A stretch of 22,816 nucleotides of DNA from Seminavis robusta. Its lineage: Eukaryota > Bacillariophyta > Bacillariophyceae > Naviculales > Naviculaceae. A program made the position numbers and the translations under genes. Below the pieces are notes generated by a model. It worked only from the letters and a program-made list of their open reading frames with translations. It had not been told where the DNA came from and did not search any database. Location: assembly GCA_903772945.1 (NCBI GenBank), contig CAICTM010001774.1, positions 1-22,816 on the forward strand, given 5' to 3'. How positions within the stretch are numbered: position 1 is the first letter of the stretch; each line of letters begins with the position of its first letter. Positions 17,209 through 22,816 of this stretch are shown here, in pieces.

Positions 17209-17242
17209 ATAGGAGAGAGTCCCCAGCAACGTGCTGAGTAGA

Positions 17243-19740
17243 TTACCATCCCATGAATGAGACTCACCGAACTCTGCAAAATGTGGAGCTGCAGACCCTA
17301 GTAAACATGTCTGGCCACTGTCCTAAGAGTCGAATGACTGGCACACGATGCCTTTGACTCCCCGATATGAGGACTAAAGAAGTGGTACTTTCTTAATGCC
17401 AAATACTGTGGCGCAGACATTGGGAACTTCGACAAGAGACAGGCAACCTTGGTTTTCTTCGAACACTTTAAGCGCACTAGACTTCATAATTACGGCATAT
17501 TCATTGTTGTTACCAATTTCCTTGAGCAAGGGCTCGCATAGGAAGCAGCTCCCTCATGACATGCTAAAGGCAACATACTAGCACAGTGGAGCTCAGTTAA
17601 TGTCAGTTCTGCGCTTGCTGGACCACAAATGAGAGGGGCACCAAACAAGCAACAAAACCAGTCGGCGACCTTACTCGAAAACAGCGATCACTGAGATCGA
17701 ATCCTCATTATCCATACACCCTGCGAAGTCAGCACTGACCCAACAATCCAAGTCCTTGAGTCAAGCTTAGGGTGAAAAAAATGCCTTGTGTACTTGTGCC
17801 AATCAAGTAGCGAAGATTCGTTTGATGGCTGAGCATGGGAATGCCTGGTGGTCCGATCGTGCACCTGTGTACACTAAATTGATGTCTGGCGAGTGTTGGA
17901 TGCAATTAAAGCAGCATCCTAACGCAGCTGGATAGCCCACTCTGCTTCAAATGGTCACCCAGTTTGTCAGCGCCGAGCGATCGGTGGCAGCAGGAGAAAG
18001 CTTAGAGCTGGCTTCAGACATGCCAGTGTATTCAATACCTGTGATGAGCCCTTGAGTCAATTCACTGTCTCCCGTCTTCAAAATTAATACCAGGAACCAA
18101 AGATGTCTCCCTTGTTTTCCATGGTGAGTATATCGCTTCTGAGCTGGTCCAACATAGGACTCAATCAAATAATTGTCGGGCTGGCCAATTTGGTCATCAA
18201 TATTATACCATGAGTTGATGCTCCTTATGAATAAAAAAACAGGGGTCTGCTTCTGAGGTTACGAAACCAGTTGGATCATCCCGACGACATAGATGCTCAT
18301 AGAATAATTTGGGTTAATCGTTCTGCCCATAGATGACTTGTCAAGTTTCAAAACACAGTCTGTCCTTCATAATCTTTGGGTCATAGTACTGAGAATTCCA
18401 TGTACAATGGCTGATCGGCAGGCTGAGGACTTGACAGAAGCAAGAGTAAATCAATTGTCTCGATTCCATCCATGGCAGCTGCAAGAAAAGACCGGCCTAA
18501 CGGTGCCAACCGACAAGTGGAGAATAGCGAGGGCCTTCATTAGGACTGAAGGTCACCTCTGCAGCCATCTATATTTGAACTTGATCAATTGGCCATTTGG
18601 TTACCCTTGATTCGTTGTACCCAAGTTCCTGGAACTGCCTTGAGTGTGAGGCATAGAAGAACGTTTACGATGTGCAAGTCCCTTTGCTTCAAGGCTGGCA
18701 ATTTCTTTGTCCATTGCTGCCCAGAAGTGGTCTGCATTGGGTCCCATCAGAGATTCCTTCAGAGTGGGAGATCAGGGTCTCTTGGAATTTTTGGCCTTGA
18801 GAGCCAGTGGGCTTTGAAGAAAGCCAGGATGAAATGATTCCTGGTGTTGGTCAAGGGTGAATACCAGTTACCTGAGCTTGCAGATGTGCCCTGAAATTGG
18901 AGGATCAAGGTCTGCTAAAGCACAATGAGCAGAGTGAAGTGTGTGCATAGTCTTCAGTTTGGTCCATGTTCAAATCTCAGGTTTTTGTTGTGAGCTGTCC
19001 TTTGGGATTCCGACGTGGGCAGCGACGGGATTGCCTCGATGGAACATCTGTGGTGGGAGTGTTGACGATGGAGGTTCCCTTGTCCAAGAGAAGGCAATTG
19101 TTGGGTCTGAAGCAATGGCAGCGGTCTGAATCTCCTGTGTGAAACCTGGGCTGTGCTGGGACGGACTTGAAAATGTAGATCTCTTTTCTTGCTCTTTTCT
19201 CCTTGCCATAATTTCCCCATTTCGAAGTCTGAGATGAGATCTGGGTTGGTTATGGCCTTCCTCTTGGTAAGCACTCGTCTGTAATGGAGGTGGTGTTTCA
19301 TCAAAGGGTCTCGAAGCGTGGAAGATGCACATGTTGTGTCCATCTCTGAGGTGGTTGATCTTCTGAAGAGTAAACTGTTTCAAACCAATCATCATACCTT
19401 GCTTCCCAATCTGGAACAGAAGAGGTTTTCAATTCACAGACGTGATTGCGAGGCACCTTGTCCTGCCTATTGGTCAGGACTTGTGGTGAAGGAGAGGCTG
19501 TCATCCCTGCCTCCAAATAAGCCAAGAATTCCCAATCAGACTTACCTACCAATGCGCTTCTAGATGAAGGGGCGAGATATGTTTGCGAGTCTTTTGAATC
19601 TTTACTGGAAAGCCAGTACTCTCCATACCACTTCCACGCACAGTGTTCTGGGCTTTCCCCGTGATTGGAAACTCCTTTGTTAAGACTGCAGTTTTTGGTT
19701 ATTGGAATGGGGTATAGGCGCCTAATGGAAGCCCGAAATC
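17243..19740 (-). pseudogene. Ty1/copia pol relic (integrase end, RT, RNase H)
   Basis: Read from 19740 leftward, in several frames. The integrase end shows VGKSDWEFLAYLEAGM and YDDWFETVYSSEDQPP (about 19550-19340). The RT approach gives ESLMGPNADHFWAAMDKE, then AVPGTWVQRIKG and GQLIKFKYRWLQRGDLQ (about 18800-18540). The palm gives FYEHLCRRDDPTGFV, EADPCFFIHKE and a decayed YxDD as NIDDQI (18193-18201), then GLITGIEYTGMSEASSKLSP. RNase H gives CWVSADFAGCMDNEDS, RSPTGFVACLV, MRELLPMRALA, KVFEENQGCLSLVE, KYHFF and DMFTRVCSSTFCRVR, ending MGW-stop at 17243. The order is diagnostic of copia. Many frameshifts and stops; gag, protease and most of integrase are absent. Confidence 0.8.
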
Positions 19741-20068
19741 ATAGTTTCATATCAATGTTCAGAACATGAGTTGCCGTGAAAGTGGACTCCTATAATGATA
19801 ACCTGTGGTCCTGATTTTGATGGGATTTTTTCAAATTTTAAAGAAAAGACAATTTTATAATGATGGTGACACCAAGCCAGAAAAAATTGCAAATCTGAAC
19901 AGGATAAGGTGCTGACGTGGGCATTACTATGGAGTTAGAGTATCTTTAGAGGTAGCTACCGCCGCAACGAGACAACTGCAACTATTCAGACACGAGTGCA
20001 GGGTAAATCTAAGTTCCTTTTAGTATAATATATCTGTGTTGTGAGCTGATTGATGCGATCAAAAAAAG
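19741..20068. other. Spacer between two copia relics
   Basis: AT-rich, with no coding signal. It is the head-to-head junction of the minus-strand element to the left and the plus-strand element to the right. No LTR or target duplication was identified. Confidence 0.4.
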
Positions 20069-22597
20069 CTAGTTGTACAGGAATCGAAGATCGTGGTATC
20101 GACATGAACAGAGCCCTTTTGACCTTCCGGACGATGACGAAGAAAGGGAGATAGGGGAGAACACTCCAGAAGAACCTACACCAATGGACGAACCGCCTCT
20201 CAGGGAGATGCCCAGGTAGAAACGGTCAATGACGATGATGACAACATCCCGAACCATCAGAAGGACGAGCCTGAAAAAGGATCATCTAGTGCGGAGGAGC
20301 CATTTATCTTCAACAAACGGCACATGAAGACTGACAATTCCACCGAATCAGGACTACTCCTGAACAGATGTTAGAAAGAAACTTTCTCATGCCACCCGCA
20401 GAAGATGGAACCCGAGTAAGAGCCAAGATCCTTGGAAGAGTCAAATACCACAAGGAGAAGGTTCAAAAACATCCCGACATGATCAAGTTCAAATGCAGAG
20501 TTAACGACGAGTACGAGGAAATCGTAGGCTACAACGATATCGTGGAACACATTGAACAAGACCAAAATTGGGATGGAACATGGAAGTTCCGAAAGATCAT
20601 GGATCACCAATCCATCGATCATTCTACAGAACAACCAAGGGTTCACTGGTACACGTACAAGTGAATGAAACCGGGGAGATGGGGGTTTGGGGAGTTACCA
20701 CTAAAGACAAGATGGGAGTATATGAGTCTGATTCAGTCACGGTCGCCATCTATGAGGAAGAGCACGGTCTACTAGACACAGATGGCTGGAAACTACCAGG
20801 ACTCAAGAAGATCGCAAAGACTCAAAAGGGACTCGTACGAGCGGCTAACCAGGCAAAACTTCACTCCTTCAGGAACAAGCCCGTGTTCATGTACGGATTC
20901 CAATTTCCGCGCAACCATGATCAAGCCATGGAAATAGACGCACGCAATGGAGAAACAAAGTGGAGAGATGCCGAGTATGATTCGAACTTAATCAGATTTG
21001 ATGAGTACGAGACCTTCATTAACAAAGGAAAGGGACATTACCCTGGACCAGATTGGATGAAGATTCGAGTGCATATTGTGTACGCAGTCAAACACCATGG
21101 GCGACACAAAGCACGACTTGTCGCTGAAGGACATCTCACTGATACACCAATAGACTCCGTCTATTCCAGTATGGTTTCGTTACGAGGGAATCGTATCCTT
21201 TCACTTTTCCTCGCAGAACTCTATGATTGTGAGGTATGGGAAAAAGACATTGGAAACGCCTACTTGGAATCATATACGAATGAGAAGGTGTACGTTGTCG
21301 CAAGGCCCGAGTTTGGAGATCGAGGAGGATGCACCCTCATCATCAGCCGAGCCCTATACGGACTCAAGTCTTCTGGATTACGATGGCCTCAACGATTTGC
21401 AGATGTTCATCGTTCAATGGGATTCTTACCTTCAAAAGCCGAATCAGACACATGGATGAGAGACAAAGGGAGCAACTACGAATACATCGCTGTGACGTAG
21501 ACGACCTCCTTATTGTCAGCAAAGACGACATCAAGATCATCGCGCATTAGGAAGGGGAGCACAAGTTCAAACTTAAGAGGAACCGGTGCCATCTAGCTTC
21601 CACCTAGGATGTGTTTTCTTCCGTGATGAGAACGGAGTACTGGATTTACGCACCTCGCAAATATATTTGAGAAGGTACTCAGCAACTACCAAGGATCTTC
21701 GGAACATGCCAAACAAGCCTCATCTCCATCATCAAAGGAGACCATCCAAGAGACTGACACAACAGAGCTACTCGATAGGACCCACACAAAAGATTATCAT
21801 GTCACTCATCGGTAGTCCACAATGGGCAATCCAAATTGGAAGTGTTCGAATCGCAACGGCAACACATGACGATGTCCAGATTTCGGGCAGCACCAAGAAT
21901 GGGTCACTTAGGGATCGAGTCAAGAGAATCTGTGGGTACTTTCCAAGATGAGACACGGCATAATACGTACGAAAGGAGGAACGGATTACTCAGCGATTTC
22001 CAAGAAAGAGTACGAATGGAATACTCATGCTACCATGGTGCCAAAGAAGTTCAGCCGCACAACGCACCGGTACCTCGAGGCAAACGGGTCATTCCTCACC
22101 ACATATGTGGATGCGAACCTCTATCACGATTCTCATCAGTGGACGGTCAGTCACCGGAGTTCTACACCTAGCGAACAAAATCCCTCGACTGGTTCAGCAA
22201 GTACAGTCAACAGTCGAGACCGCAACGTTCGAATCTGAGATATGTTGCAGCCGTACCGCCACTGACAATCATTGACCTACGGAGCCGTTCAGGTACCTAG
22301 GAGAACTGGTCGACACACCGACCATGATGTTCGGAGACAACCAGACGGTAGTCAACACCGCTCGATGCCACACTCAAGATTCTCAAAAGACACATGCGCT
22401 TTCCTACCACCGTACCAGGGAAGCGTTGCTGCAAGTATCTTGAGATTCATCATATCCCTGGATCTACTAACCCTGCAGATATCCTCAGCAAACACTGGGA
22501 CTATACATCGGTATGGGCTATGCTGAATGCACTACTGTTTTGGTCAGGAAATACCAAGGATTTCGGAAGAACACTCAGGGTCGACAGTCGCCACTGA
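20069..22597 (+). pseudogene. Ty1/copia pol relic (linker, RT, RNase H)
   Basis: It starts with an acidic linker (DLPDDDEEREIGENTPEEPT), then RTTPEQMLERNFLMPP and VNDEYEEIVGYNDIVEHIEQ (20368-20660). A shifted 310-codon frame (20568-21500) carries ESDSVTVAIYEEEHGLLDT, KARLVAEGHLTDTPIDSVYS, EVWEKDIGNAYLESYT and ISRALYGLKSSGLRW, all RT blocks. The catalytic YVDD is split: the frame stops at 21498-21500 and VDDLLIVSKDD continues one frame over. RNase H follows in pieces: DVFSSVMR, SFRAAPRMGH in another frame, SFLTTYVDANLYHDSHQW, VETATFESE, a decayed FGDN block, RFPTTVPGKRCCKYLEI and GSTNPADILSKHWDYTSVW, ending at 22595-22597. Residue order matches diatom copia elements. Five or more frame changes make it inactive. 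Confidence 0.85.
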
Positions 22598-22816
22598 GGG
22601 GAGTGAAAGCGTTACAGTTCCCCCACGACTCAGAGTATCCGTAGATTGAGTCATGTTTTATGAGTCAACACGATGGAACAGAGAACGCTGCAAGAACACG
22701 TTCTCAACGAAACAAAGGACACGGTAAATTGGAGTATTTGACAGGAGTAAAGCATTCTGCCAACGAACCGTTTCCCGCAGATACCACGTTGACTTCCGTA
22801 TGAACCAGATCAACTA
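22598..22816. other. 3' flank of the plus-strand copia relic
   Basis: A purine run (GAGGGGAGTGAAAG, about 22596-22609) directly follows the pol stop and could be the polypurine tract. What follows should be the 3' LTR or flank, but the window ends before a border can be recognised. Confidence 0.4.

Noticed and set aside
18338..18610. 90-codon open frame on the plus strand
   Set aside because: It lies antisense to clear copia RT text (RWLQRGDLQ region) and has no domain of its own.

Overview
This window looks like nuclear DNA of a eukaryotic microalga, most likely a diatom. It has diatom-type Ty1/copia retrotransposon proteins, a second diatom-like reverse transcriptase family, short GT-AG introns, Kozak-like starts and no bacterial operon structure. 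Family and organism calls come from recognising protein motifs by eye; no database search was run. Nearly all of the window is a graveyard of mobile elements: most recognisable coding stretches carry frameshifts, stops or truncations, and some sequences occur in two copies.

Positions 1-3700 hold minus-strand retroelement pieces: a gag-like protein here called ORF-B (1-1341), a truncated gag-like protein of another type (1853-2253), an RT/RNase H fragment (2697-3300) and a decayed, perhaps spliced, gene (3300-3690). Positions 3700-5030 are AT-rich and non-coding, with a recurring TATAGTAAA box and two 242-bp tandem units that contain inverted repeats. Positions 5034-6305 are a second copy of ORF-B joined to RT, interrupted by an 85-bp SINE-like insertion with a 15-bp target-site duplication. 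A 332-bp segment follows and recurs at 12737-13071.

Positions 6640-13580 are mostly non-coding or decayed. They contain a cluster of CCAAGTCGA boxes (6955-7110), a broken gene (7662-8178), an ORF ending in copia RNase H-like sequence (8593-9303), several hairpins and inverted repeats, an acidic ORF (12462-12740) and a second SINE-like copy (13077-13165).

Positions 13300-17040 are the most gene-like part: a broken small ORF, an acidic protein with one in-frame TGA (13584-14024), a divergently placed intact 160-aa protein of unknown function (14417-14899), and a large minus-strand gene (15011-16970). The large gene has a PD-(D/E)XK nuclease-like domain, a C-terminal zinc finger and a 103-nt intron; its 3' end is disrupted. 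Its 5' end abuts a 69-bp GC-rich hairpin repeat that also abuts the truncated gag at 1783-1852, in opposite orientation.

Positions 17040-22816 hold two decayed copia elements arranged head to head: one on the minus strand (integrase end to RNase H, 19740 to 17243, with a possible LTR at 17040-17208) and one on the plus strand (20069-22597). Neither can make an intact polyprotein. I see no rRNA, tRNA or CRISPR array.
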